Positions 31,893 to 42,239 of a stretch of 64,000 bases of DNA are shown here, piece by piece. The translations under genes were made by a program, and so were the position numbers. Each line of letters begins with the position of its first letter. Position 1 is the stretch's first letter. The notes under the pieces are model-generated. The model saw nothing but the letters and a program-made list of their open reading frames with translations. It did no database searches and was not told where the DNA came from. The stretch is from Lotus japonicus (Eukaryota; Streptophyta; Magnoliopsida; Fabales; Fabaceae): positions 15,852,901-15,916,900 of the forward strand of contig NC_080045.1 in assembly GCF_012489685.1 (NCBI RefSeq), written 5' to 3'.

Positions 31893-32860
31893 TGTGATAT
31901 CAAGTGTGAGTAAGTTTCACATTGGAAGATAATGATAACTTTGATCAGTTTATAAGTGAAATGACTCATACACCTAATGTCTTAAGGTTTTAGGTGAAAG
32001 ATATAGTGTCCAACTCACTTGTGATTTGCTCTTTAGCCCAATGTGGAGTTTAATCCCCTTAGTTTTAAATTATCTCCTTTGTTTGGCCCAACAATGGTAT
32101 CAAAGTCGATAGTTGTTGTTGTGATATCAAATGTGAGTAAGTCTCACATTGGAAGATAAGGATAAATTTGAGCGGCTTATAAGTGAGTTGACTCATACAC
32201 CTAATGCCTTAAGGTTTTGGGTGAAAGATGTGGTGTCCAACTCACTTGTGGTTTTCTCTTTAGCCCAATGTGGATGATCCCTCGTAGTTTAAATCATCTC
32301 CTTTAATTTAGACCTAACAGTGGTATCAAAATCGATGGTTGATTGACCATGCATGGTGACCAACTCCTTGTGTCGAAAGTCTTCCTAGCAATGTGGGTAG
32401 GCAGCGGGTCCCGTTGACGCAGCAAGCGACGATATAAGTATTGATAGTTTCCGCGAAGCTCGTAGTTTAAATCATCTCCTTTAATTTAGACCTAACAGTG
32501 GTATCAAAATCGATGGCTGATTGACCATGCATGGTGACCGACTCCTTGTGTCGAAAGTCTTCCTAGCAATGTGGCTAGGCAGCGGGTCTCGTTGACGCAG
32601 CAAGCGACGATATAAGTATTGATAGTTTCCGCGAGGGGTGGGGGCATGACAATGTGGTGGTAACTCGCGCTTGAGGGGAAGATTGTTTAGAAGTCAAGTG
32701 TGAGTTGGATTCCCACATTGATTAAGTATGAGTGAAGAGAAGACTTTATAAGAGATGTGACTCATAAACCTAATGCCTTAAGATTTTTGGTTAAAATGTT
32801 GCGTCGATATCTCTTGGTGTCTTACTCCTCAGCCTATTGGCTCCCATGTCTCCCCGAACA
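31893..32860 (+). mobile_element. Tandem TRIM-like array (three LTR copies)
   Basis: LTR-like copies start TGTGATATCAAGTGTGAG (31893-32093) and TGTGATATCAAATGTGAG (32120-32319). A more diverged one starts TGTTTAGAAGTCAAGTGTG (32684-about 32860). The first two are each followed by a primer-binding-site-like TGGTATCAAA. The third is preceded by the polypurine tract TTGAGGGGAAG. There is no coding capacity, as in terminal-repeat retrotransposons in miniature. The order LTR-PBS-LTR-PBS-internal-PPT-LTR suggests unequal recombination between copies. No flanking duplication is seen. Confidence 0.7.
32281..32636. repeat. 178-bp tandem duplication in the TRIM array
   Basis: Two near-identical units, 32281-32458 and 32459-32636, span the end of LTR 2, the primer binding site and internal DNA (CTCGTAGTTTAAATCATCTC to TAGTTTCCGCGA). 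Only a few substitutions separate them. Confidence 0.9.
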
Positions 32861-34726
32861 AGATGTTGAGTTTATGGAGAGAAAAATCGATACATGGTGG
32901 AGGAAGAAAACAAAAAATTAATTCCAAGCTTAGAGGGAAAATTCGTTCATATCTTTTGTGCTCACTAGAACTACATAGAAAAAAGTGGAGCCTCACCCCA
33001 TATCTTTGAGGTCTCCCCACAAGAATTCTATTTGAAAAAAGGGAGGAGAAGATAAGAGATTTGGGGGAGAGAAGGGAGAAAACTAAGGTGTAGTGGCGAA
33101 TGGTGGCAGCAAGATAGGTGTTCTTGGCCAGAAATATTGATCGGGAGAAAGTGTAGTGAGTGGGAGGAGGAAGAGTAAGACGGAGAGAAAAAGGAAAATG
33201 AGAGAAAGATTAAATTAAATTTGACTGAAGAAATTTTTCAGGGATAAAAACTGATGTTAAAAGTCCACGTGAGCCACCTAGGTAGATTGCTTATGAATAT
33301 ATAATGACGCAATATACAAAAATGAACTATAAAATGATGTATTTTTGTTTTTCTTCACTAGGTTTTATCCGTTGAATTTTTCCTAGTAAGATTTTAACGA
33401 GACACATTCTTAAGAGATGATCATCTAATAAGGAGTGTTATGAATATTTGCATGTCAATCAGGGTTTAGAGTTAGGAGTCCAGGGGTCAGACTCATATGT
33501 ATACTTATTCAACACTCTTGACTCAATATCATAAATACAAGAGATACTGCACCTAACAGAGCATCTCCATTACACTATTTTTCTATCTCTTGTTCTTCTC
33601 TTCTTTCTTATTTACTCGTTCACTCTTTCTTCATAATAACATAAACTTTTATGCGAATCTTTTTTTGGGTTACAGTCATACATGCCATTTAAATCAAATA
33701 AACTTTTTTATGGATAAGAATAAAGATTTTTTTTTCAGAGATTATTTTTTTTAGGAAAAAAATACACATTTAAACAAATAGTTTTAAAAAAACTACAAAG
33801 AAAAAGGAGGACCCTAATTTGTTTCTTTTCTTTTCATGGAATTACTTTTCCAAAATTGCTGAGCTAATAATGTAGGTGATAGGTCCAACTCAAGGTCCAC
33901 GAGCTATATACATACCGCCAGATTCGAGAATAGAAAATTTGTAAATTCAAATTGCAATGAAAAAATTAAATGATGATAGTTTTTTTTTTAAATACGTGAA
34001 AAATCACTTTCTCAATATTACCGCTGCACTTGTTTGCAGTTAATTTGGACTTCTTTTCTAAAAGTGCATGGATCATGGATGAGTTATTTTAGCCTTGCAA
34101 AAAAGAAAATTGTTAAAAAATCAATAATGTAAGTTTATTGATCATTTTATTTCCTAAAAAATATATGATAAAATCAGATCATATTAATTAATTTCTAAAC
34201 GTCATAACACAAGTTCAATCCATAGAATTGAATTCAAAACAAAACATATTACTTGATGGTTGTTGAGTATGAATCCTGTTGGCTATATTGTTAGCATTCT
34301 GTTCTTGTTTTGGGACTGCAACTTGAGTTCCCCTGTGATATTTATGCAATCGTGATACTTTGCATTTTGCACATCATTCCAATCATTTTTCTTCTCATTT
34401 CGCGACGTCATTTTTTTTATTTCTAATAGTGCATTGATAAGTTGTGAAAAAGAAATTTATTAAAACATGAATAATGTGGTTTATCGATCAATTTATTTTC
34501 TAAAAACATAAATCAAATCATATTAATTCCTAAAAGTAAACCTAACTTTATATTCGTAAAAAAAATTAATATTATAATTTATCTCAGTTTCGAAAACTAA
34601 ATACAGTATTAATTTTTTAATATTTTTTACAAATATGACATGATTTACGTTTTATATGTAGAGATAAATTACCTTTTTGAGAAAATTTTAATAATTTTTT
34701 CAATTCCATTGACTAATATCTAACCG
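32861..34726. other. AT-rich intergenic DNA
   Basis: No gene, RNA or clear element is seen. Purine-rich text at about 33020-33200 resembles leader DNA of the neighbouring repeats. Confidence 0.5.
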
Positions 34727-34735
34727 GTGCATTTT

Positions 34736-34948
34736 AATCGTTCTTGGCAAGTTGATCTGTATCATACGCTTTAAGAGGGGAATTCCTGTGCTGATTTATT
34801 GACTAAGTATAGTGCACAAGAGGATAATTTGCTTGTGGTGATTGAGCATCTGGTAGAGGGAATGTGTATGTTTTTGTTAGCTGATGCTATAGGTGTTTCA
34901 TCTGTGAGACTTAATTTCTTTCTTTCTTTAAAAGTTGTACAAAAAAAA
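34736..34948 (+). mobile_element. Severely 5'-truncated LINE (213 bp) with target duplication
   Basis: A plus-strand frame reads the extreme C-terminus of a LINE RNase H: SWQVDLYHTL, an in-frame stop, then EGNSCADLLTK and a LADAIGVSSVRL tail. It ends in A8 (34941-34948). A perfect 9-bp duplication GTGCATTTT flanks it (34727-34735, 34949-34957). This is the product of target-primed reverse transcription that stopped early. Confidence 0.88.
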
Positions 34949-34957
34949 GTGCATTTT

Positions 34958-37387
34958 GAATAGTTGCCACTCGCAATGAGCTACCATTAATTTTTTTTTA
35001 AATAAAACAGATGTTAGTTGTCAGTAAATCAGTTTCTCTTAAGAATTCAAATCCTAAACATTTTACATTTTATCTCACTCAACCGTTATAGTATATTATA
35101 ATCTCATGATGAACGTAGAACACAAGTTTGATTTTTTTTTCTGAAAAAAATCATATATTGGGAGAAATAATTATATATTTTCGAACAGATATCAAAATGA
35201 GTTTTTTATTGATCAATTTGAAGTTTGAAATAGGTTGGGGTTCACCGACTCAGCATAGGGTCCCTCACAATTCTTACACTTGTTTTCTACGGAGCGGCAA
35301 CTTCGTTCTAATCTTACTTTTTGGTGCCTAATCGGCTAATCCCATATATTGACTTTAAATAATAATAAAGACAAAGAATTAAGGGAGTAATCACATCGAA
35401 GACGAGGACAAGTTTAGATTCATCGAACACGACCCTCTTTCTGTTCCTTTTTAAATTACAACTAAGCTTTGTTAACATACTAACTAAACACACTCATATC
35501 TAGAGGTAAAGAAAAAAAGAAAAACAAAGAAATGAGAAATATAGTAATACTGTAAATGATATGATAAATATAGAGTGAAAAATAAAAAAAAAATTGTGAA
35601 AATGTGATGAAAGAAAAAATATTTATGAATCAAAATGCTTAAAAATATTAACTAACGCTAACTTTTTTATGACTTTGGAAAGAATGTTTTAATTTTTTTT
35701 TAAAAGGTTTTAATTATACTCTTACACTTTGACAATTGTCATTACTATCAGTTTAAAAAACAGTTGTATATATCTTTCCATAAATATTTTTATCAAAGAT
35801 TCAAATTTATATCATCTAATCCTTAAAGTGAGTTTAGTCTGCCATATATTTAGAAGAATATCATTTATAATTAATTCAGGATTTTATAATTACAATTCTA
35901 TAACTCATATTGTATGTGAGATCACAAGCTTCTCACGTATCTATAAGAGGAATTTTTTTCGTCAGAAAGAGACTGATTTATTAGTTAAGATTTTGCCCAT
36001 AATAAAAAGAGATGTGACTCAATAATGCTTTCTGCCTTTCTTCAACCGTACAATATACCCACTTTTTTTTTATAAGACAATATACCCACTTGCATTCCTA
36101 CTTTTGTTTAATAAACGTTGCTTAATGTGTTCTTTGCATTGACACTTCTTGTTTTCATGAATAAAGTTTTCTTCACACTCTTTAAAGAGTAGATGAAGTG
36201 AAGAGAAGAAAGGGATAAAAAAAGGAAAATACTATGTAGCAAGACAACTTCCCCGACGAAACATGCACGACCAACAAAAATCAAAATAAAAACTGAACAT
36301 GGTCTACTTTCATGTCTAATTCACAAGCTTCTGCTCCTCTTTTAATATGTTTTGTGTTGGTTGCAAAGATTTCTCCTGCCTAAACTTTCCTCTCACTAGG
36401 CTCAATTTAGGATAACCTTACCTTGCCCCTCTTTTCTTCACATAGCTGCCGCCAAACACACATAAGGGGAGAGAAAGAGAGATCGCAAGAGAAAGATCAG
36501 GAGAGAGAGACCACGATAGAGATGAGAGAAACAGAGGTACAGAGTGGTGGTTCCATACGTGACGCAGAGAAATGAACAACACAGAGCTGGGGTTTCCGAC
36601 GCGTAGGAGAAGGGCTCGGCTAACCTCTGGTGGGGTTTCCTGACAGTGTGATGGCGGAGGTTACAATGGGCGTGCATGGATCTGATCTGGACATAGGGTA
36701 GAGAACACGCTGATTGGAGGTCGTCTCGGCAGCAGGGGCTTGAGGTCATGGAGTGAAAGAAGAAGAGGCAAGTACAGATGAGAGAGAAGGTGCGAACATA
36801 TGGGTTTCAACACTGCTCCACGTCAGCTTGTGCGTCTTCGTGCATAGATAGTATTGCCAAATAGCACTTCTACACGAAAAAAAGAGAAAGAAAGTAAGAG
36901 ATATAATATGTGATTAAAAGAAAAAAAAAAAGATAAATAAATATGAATTGGTGTAAACAAATGAGATTGTGAATGAATCATATAGCTATGTATTTATGGT
37001 CATTGATAAGCTCTAAGAACAAGCAAAAAAAATGTTTACAAATACACACTAGAAATGTAGATGTTTTTTACATTATCATCTCCAATCAAATTTTAAAAAT
37101 GCGGGAGATTGACTTATTTTTTTAAATGTAAATGAATTATTCTCAAAAACTTATATGTAATATTATTAATCAATTTTTATTTATGATATTCATATCTCAT
37201 TAATATCATAATTATTCTTTTTCATTATAAAATAGTTATTGGAGTTGAGGATGTAAGGGAGCCTAAGGTCTGGTCATATAGGGTATAGGAAGCATAAAGG
37301 TCTACACAACCAGATACACGAGCATTGAGAAAATTTTGGCGCAAAGATTGAAGGAGTGACTGAGCTTGGCGGGTTATAAGGTGCACT
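34958..37387. other. AT-rich intergenic DNA
   Basis: No convincing gene. A GC-richer, purine-rich block at about 36440-36840 resembles a gene leader on the minus strand but its open frame has no domain. It may be part of an unrecognised non-autonomous element. Confidence 0.5.
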
Positions 37388-37415
37388 ACTAGTTAGGTCA
37401 TGCATCGGTGCATGA
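37388..37415 (-). mobile_element. Helitron-like 3' terminus (minus strand)
   Basis: Read on the minus strand, a 7-bp stem hairpin (TCATGCA / TGCATGA, loop CCGA) is followed 5 nt later by CTAGT. This fits a Helitron 3' end. The base after CTAGT is A rather than the expected T, so confidence is limited. If real, the element would extend rightwards through gene-like DNA at 37520-38340, later split by Sirevirus B. Confidence 0.4.
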
Positions 37416-38339
37416 TAGCTTTTTAACCACATAAACAGAATATTCTATTTAGAATATTCCATATCTATAACCGGTTCAACCTATAATTTTATATTTGTAA
37501 TATAATGTAATTTTAATTTGTCTTTTACAGTAAAGCCCTTCATCTTCCACTCTCTCTATCCTCTCCAATCTTCATCATTGTCAAACCCACTACTGCAACT
37601 CACAAACACAATAATATGGCAGCTAAAATCTCACTCAGCAAATCCCACTTTGCAAGATCTCATTAACACTCTCAAATTCTCTGTTGTGGTTTGATCTCAT
37701 CATCACAATTAATCTGTTGCTTCTCCACCACCACTTCTATCCACTTCAACTCAAATTCCATACCACCAATCGGAAAATATAATTGAGAAAATATAACAAA
37801 ACATTGAAACAACAACATAACACACGAATGCCTTATCCACATTCAACAAAAGAAGAATAATCACAACAAGCTAGTCAACAATCTCATAACAAAAAGAATC
37901 AGCAAAAATTAACAGGAGAAAACTAGAACTAACAATGCTCAGAAAGGAGTTGAAACATCCCAGAAAAAACTAGAAGTAACAATGCTCAGAAAGTAACATA
38001 GAACACCCAGATCTGACTCGAACGATTTCCCCAAACTTGATAAAGGGCGTAGACACTGCGTTTCTCTAGATCTCTCCATGTCTCAAATCCCTTTCAATTG
38101 TTATGGGTTGTTGTGTGGGTATTGTTGTCTATTGTTCTGGATTCTGTTCTATTTGGGTCAGCGGTGGTTCCCAGATCTGGGATGTCGAACGAGATCGATC
38201 CGAGAGAGAAAGAGACAGATCGATCGAGTAGGAAATGAATTGCATTCAGATCGGCGTGAATCGCCCCCACCGCAGTTCATCTTGAACCCAGCGACCTGCG
38301 CACTGTAGAAGAATCAGAAAAACCCCTTTCATCTATGAA
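37416..38339. other. Gene-like, non-coding DNA left of Sirevirus B
   Basis: CT-rich leader-like text (37540-37760), a partial ~60-bp duplication (AACAATGCTCAGAAAG, about 37930-38000) and a GC-richer stretch (38030-38310). No protein domain is recognised. Its continuation is at 50571-50830 across the Sirevirus B insertion. Confidence 0.4.
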
Positions 38340-38344
38340 CCACA

Positions 38345-39588
38345 TGAAGGTGCGAAAAACACTAGAAAGGGGGGGGGGTTTGAATAGAGTTTTTGAATCT
38401 CGGGTATATTTTTAAGCTTTTTCAAAACTCAAGGATAAAACTAAGTGCTGAAAAATAGGCAGTGAAGCACACGAGTATTTTATCTTGGTTCACTTGAGAT
38501 AAAAGCTCAAGTTAATCCAGTCCACCTGTGAAGGTGATTTCTTCCTTCTTCTGATGAAGGCAATCCACTAAAATCAATGAGTGTTACAACTGCACTTTGC
38601 AACCTGCTAAGTGACTAACAATACACTGATTTTCTCACTAGTATCCTCTTAAGAAGCTGATCTACCGATCCTCTTAAGACTAGCTAAATACTGAATCAGC
38701 CTTGATTCAGTCCTCTCAAGATCCGACCAACCTTGGTCTCTTGATGAACTTTACAATATGATGTAAAAGATTTTGGGTTTACAAAGGGTGCTTCTTACAA
38801 GCAAATAGTAAACTCAGAAGTTTAAGAACAGTGAAGAAATAATGCCAAGAGAATGGTTCGTATGTGTTGATTATCTTCAGCAAGGTTTCTTAGCCTCTTT
38901 CTTCTTTCTTCAGCCTTTATATACTCCAAGACTTGTGATGTAGCCGTTGCTAGGGTTTTATCCGTTGGAGTGGCAATTCTGTAATATCAGACTGCTAGGC
39001 TGTACAAGGTAGGTGGCGGACAGACTGAGACTTGTACGACGTTGTACTGTGATAGCGACCTGTCCTTTCACCAGTTGACTTGTGATGAAGGAGCTTCAGA
39101 TGAACGTTGATGAAGCTTCTGATCATCGTCAGATTGAAGCTTGGAGTCTTCTGACCATGCAACTTCTGCTTCTGAACAAGTTCCTCAGAACTTCTGATCG
39201 TCAGAGCTAGAATAGCCTGGGTCTTCAGAACCAACTTCTTGCAAGTCTTCAGAACTTGAGTCTTCTGCTTCTGGACCGTTCCACTGGAACATCTGGTCTT
39301 CAGAACTTCTGACTTGAGTTCTTCAGATCTTCTTGAGAGCTTCCATCTTCATAGTTTCTGAAGTATTTGCCACTGTTCAGAACGAACATGGTAGGTTAAT
39401 GAGCTCTCTTTTTAGTAACCCTTGGTTCTTCTTCTTCTGAACGAATAGGCTTGGGTCAGATTCAGAACCTGTTTGTCACAACTTAAAAAAACAAACGTTA
39501 GGGTACCACAATTGTTCATCATCACAAACCTTAATTGTAATCATCAAAACATAGAGATGCAACCACTGATCAAACCTTGATCTTACAA
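38345..39588 (-). repeat. 3' LTR of Sirevirus B
   Basis: 1244 bp, TG...CA, followed directly by the polypurine tract. It contains a run of 10 G near its start (38369-38378). Confidence 0.95.
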
Positions 39589-39606
39589 TCTCCCCCTTTT
39601 TGATGA
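39589..39606 (-). other. Polypurine tract of Sirevirus B
   Basis: On the minus strand AAAAAGGGGGAGAT abuts the 3' LTR. Further GGGGGAG copies lie at about 39751, 39760 and 40081. These secondary tracts match the multiple-PPT pattern of Sireviruses. Confidence 0.85.
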
Positions 39607-40223
39607 TGACAAAACAAGTATTTTGATGAACAATTTTTACACAATAAACTGAATATACAAGAGAGAAGGATCAGAGATTAAACTTATCCTTGTGTAACAG
39701 TTTGCTATGCTCTTTCTGAATCTAGGACAACACCTGTTTCTGAGCTAGGGTCTCCCCCTGACTCCCCCTGAATCTATGACTTGATGAATTGGTGAATAGT
39801 CTAGATTCGGAGTCTGGTTATGTGATCAGATTTTACGCTTGAATAGATGTATACTCATCAGAAGTGATGGTTCAGAACTTAGCGTATACCACATAATAAC
39901 ATAGAGTGTTGTCTAGATGTAATTGGAATAAGGCGTCAGAAGCAAGATTAGTTCACGATAAGAACAAAATGTATTCCTTATCTGAGACGCTTGACAATAT
40001 CTATGTGCTATAAGTATTGATACTTGTTCTCCTCTACTGGTTTTATATAATATAAAAATTTATCAAAACCAATATATGTACTCCCCCTCTTTGTCATAAT
40101 CAAAAAGAGTGAAAAACAAAAATTAACAATAACAATAACAAGGAAATGATGCAATGAAGATATGTTATTATTTCTGAATGGAGAAGAAGTACAAAGGATC
40201 GAGAGGAAAGAAGAAGACTAAGC

Positions 40224-40640
40224 CTAGACAAACAGGAAAGCTCGAGAATTCTTCATGGAGAAAAGTTGAAGGTGGAGAGGACGAATGTCCTTATCAATTG
40301 AGGCTAACTGAGTAGCCAAATCTTCCTTCAAGGCAACATTCTCCTGGACAGCCTCTTGATCTGCTTCATGATTATCTGCCTCATATTCCAGAAGCATGCA
40401 AATACCCTGGAGCTGAGCTTCGATGTCCTCCCGACGATTGGTCAGACGGAGGAGGTCATTCAGAACTTCTTGAAGGTTCTGAAGACAGTGAGTCTGATGA
40501 GAGGTGAGCCAACATGTCAGAAGATGCTCAATCTTCTCAATAGCTTGAGAGATCTCAGAAGAAGAAAGATTAACACTCCATGGAAAGACTTGGTCAAATA
40601 CCAAAGTCTTGAGTTCAGAAATTAAGTTGACAGAAGTCAT
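40224..40640 (-). CDS. Sirevirus B ORF3, small helical protein (138 aa)
   Basis: A minus-strand frame between ORF2 and the 3' LTR starts MTSVNLISELK. It is mostly helical: Leu-rich heptad-like stretches from about residue 30 to 125 (LQNLQEVLNDLLRLTNRRED, LKEDLATQLASIDKDI). No family is recognised. The open frame continues 40 codons upstream and would add a very hydrophobic N-terminus. I chose the ATG at 40640 because the upstream part is CT-rich, as in plant leaders, and because a TTATAATC box at 40713-40720 would place transcription start inside it. It occupies the same place as A's ORF3 but on the sense strand. The two proteins are similar in size and helical character without clear sequence identity. 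Confidence 0.6.
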   Translation of the reverse strand: MTSVNLISELKTLVFDQVFPWSVNLSSSEISQAIEKIEHLLTCWLTSHQTHCLQNLQEVLNDLLRLTNRREDIEAQLQGICMLLEYEADNHEADQEAVQENVALKEDLATQLASIDKDIRPLHLQLFSMKNSRAFLFV

Positions 40641-40712
40641 TCTTGAATAAGGGAGAATGAACAGAATGAGAAGGAAGTGAATTGCGTTGTGATGGAGAAG
40701 AAGGATTGCGGA

Positions 40713-40720
40713 GATTATAA
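40713..40720 (-). promoter_or_regulatory. TATA-like box before Sirevirus B ORF3
   Basis: TTATAATC on the minus strand, 73-80 nt before the ORF3 ATG, followed by a CT-rich leader. No AACGGTTA is seen here. Activity is inferred. Confidence 0.35.
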
Positions 40721-40886
40721 GGAGAAAAGGTAACAGAAAATCATGCATAAAACTGATCAAATCATAAAGGCATGTGAGTTACTAAATGGACGGTGCATTG
40801 AATCAGATAAGAAAGAATTAAGCATAGTCATCATAAAATAAATGTAGTCATAACAATTAAATGTATGCATGATAGAGATGAGGAAT

Positions 40887-42239
40887 TCAAGGCTTGGAAG
40901 AGGAGGGAAGGTTGTCCATGAGGTACTTCATGATGGCTTTTATTTTGCTTGAGGACTCTGCAATCTGCTTGCTCTGCTCCGTCTGAACTTGTCCTTGTTG
41001 CTCAACCATCTGAAACAATCGCTGCTGATCATCTTGAATCCTGTCAATCCGGGCAGCTAAAACGGCAACTTCTGGAGCTGGATCAGAAGTGGGAACTTCT
41101 GATTCTTGTGGATGAGTAGCAGCTTCAGCGTCTGAAGTCATGACAGTATCAACTTGAATTGGCCCTTGTTTCTGAACTTCATCAGCATCTGCATCTTCCA
41201 GAATGACTATACCATCTGTGCTTTCTTCTTCTTCCTCTACTGAAGGCATCTCAACATCCTCTGAGGTACATTCAGAGACAACACATGGTCTTTCAGCCAT
41301 AGCTCTTCTCAAGGGTTCACAGACCTTGTGTAGCACTCTCTGCCTCTGCTCATAGGCCCTTTCAGATGCATCATGAACTCTTAGTCGTTTCTCCCTGCTA
41401 AATTGCTTCTGAAGAGCAAGACCTTTGCCTGCTGACCATCTCTCAAAGGCAGACCATAGACCATCAACCAGAGAGGCATCAAACTGATTATCAGTTACCT
41501 GATACAACCATTTCAGTCTTCTGGTGGCCTCTTCAGAAAACTCCTGAATGAGTTGAGGAAGATTCTGAGGAAGGAAAGAGGTGGCCAGGGTCAGAACAGG
41601 CTGAGGAGTTCTGGCAGCATTGGAGCTTGAAGCATTTGATTCATCCATGTTCTCTGAGATAATGGAACCAATCTCATGGACCTTCTCTACGCCTGAGTGA
41701 TCTGATTCATCCATATACTCAGCTTCACAAATAGTATCTGGCCTTTGCCTTGAGGTGACAGTCTTCTCAGGTGAAGTGAAACTCAGATCCTGTGAGTTGA
41801 CTGCTGAGTAGTTAGACAAAGACACATAGGAGGTCTCAGCAGCATCTGGAATCCGATCTTCAAAATTGGAAGCAATTTGTTGAAGAGGCTTCACATTGAA
41901 AGGCGGCTCAAGGATCTGGACATCATCATCTTCCTTTTCTTTCTCAGCAGGGATCTCACCAGTCTGGGTTATGAGAAAGGTGTGTGGAGTGGATACTGGC
42001 TTGGGAGTGAATTGCTGAACTAATGTTGTTAGAGTTGCCTCACTTTGAATAATGCCTTGAATGAAGGAATTGAAGGGAGGTACTGGTTCAGTTGGGATGG
42101 ATGTGGAAGAGGTGTAAATTGGCATGGAAGGGATGGCTGTGGTAGCTGTTTGGCTGGTTGAAGTAGGAGCTTGAGGTTCAGCTTGTGTGTGAGTTTGCGT
42201 TTCAGGTTGAGTGGGCGCTGTTTGGGTTAAGGTAGGCAT
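40887..42239 (-). CDS. Sirevirus B ORF2, C-terminal part (450 codons)
   Basis: The frame opens with ATG inside the last 13 nt of the upstream ORF2 frame and continues its domain order. A Thr/Gln/Pro-rich linker comes first. A basic helical region follows (QKQFSREKRLRVHDASERAY). An acidic segment (VEEEEESTDG) comes next, and then a C-terminal coiled coil (VAVLAARIDRIQDDQQRLFQ onward). The same C-terminal architecture is fused in frame in Sirevirus A ORF2. The simplest reading is one ORF2 split by a single indel near 42235. A coupled restart at the overlapping ATG is possible but unproven. Confidence 0.75.
   Translation of the reverse strand: MPTLTQTAPTQPETQTHTQAEPQAPTSTSQTATTAIPSMPIYTSSTSIPTEPVPPFNSFIQGIIQSEATLTTLVQQFTPKPVSTPHTFLITQTGEIPAEKEKEDDDVQILEPPFNVKPLQQIASNFEDRIPDAAETSYVSLSNYSAVNSQDLSFTSPEKTVTSRQRPDTICEAEYMDESDHSGVEKVHEIGSIISENMDESNASSSNAARTPQPVLTLATSFLPQNLPQLIQEFSEEATRRLKWLYQVTDNQFDASLVDGLWSAFERWSAGKGLALQKQFSREKRLRVHDASERAYEQRQRVLHKVCEPLRRAMAERPCVVSECTSEDVEMPSVEEEEESTDGIVILEDADADEVQKQGPIQVDTVMTSDAEAATHPQESEVPTSDPAPEVAVLAARIDRIQDDQQRLFQMVEQQGQVQTEQSKQIAESSSKIKAIMKYLMDNLPSSSKP

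Noticed and set aside
36438..36749. 103-codon minus-strand ORF as a gene
   Set aside because: No recognisable domain, and it lies in a purine/pyrimidine-biased block typical of leaders or TE DNA.
40641..40760. Hydrophobic 40-residue N-terminal extension of Sirevirus B ORF3 as a signal peptide or membrane anchor
   Set aside because: The stretch is CT-rich leader-like DNA, which translates to Leu/Phe/Ile by composition, and a TATA-like box lies within it.
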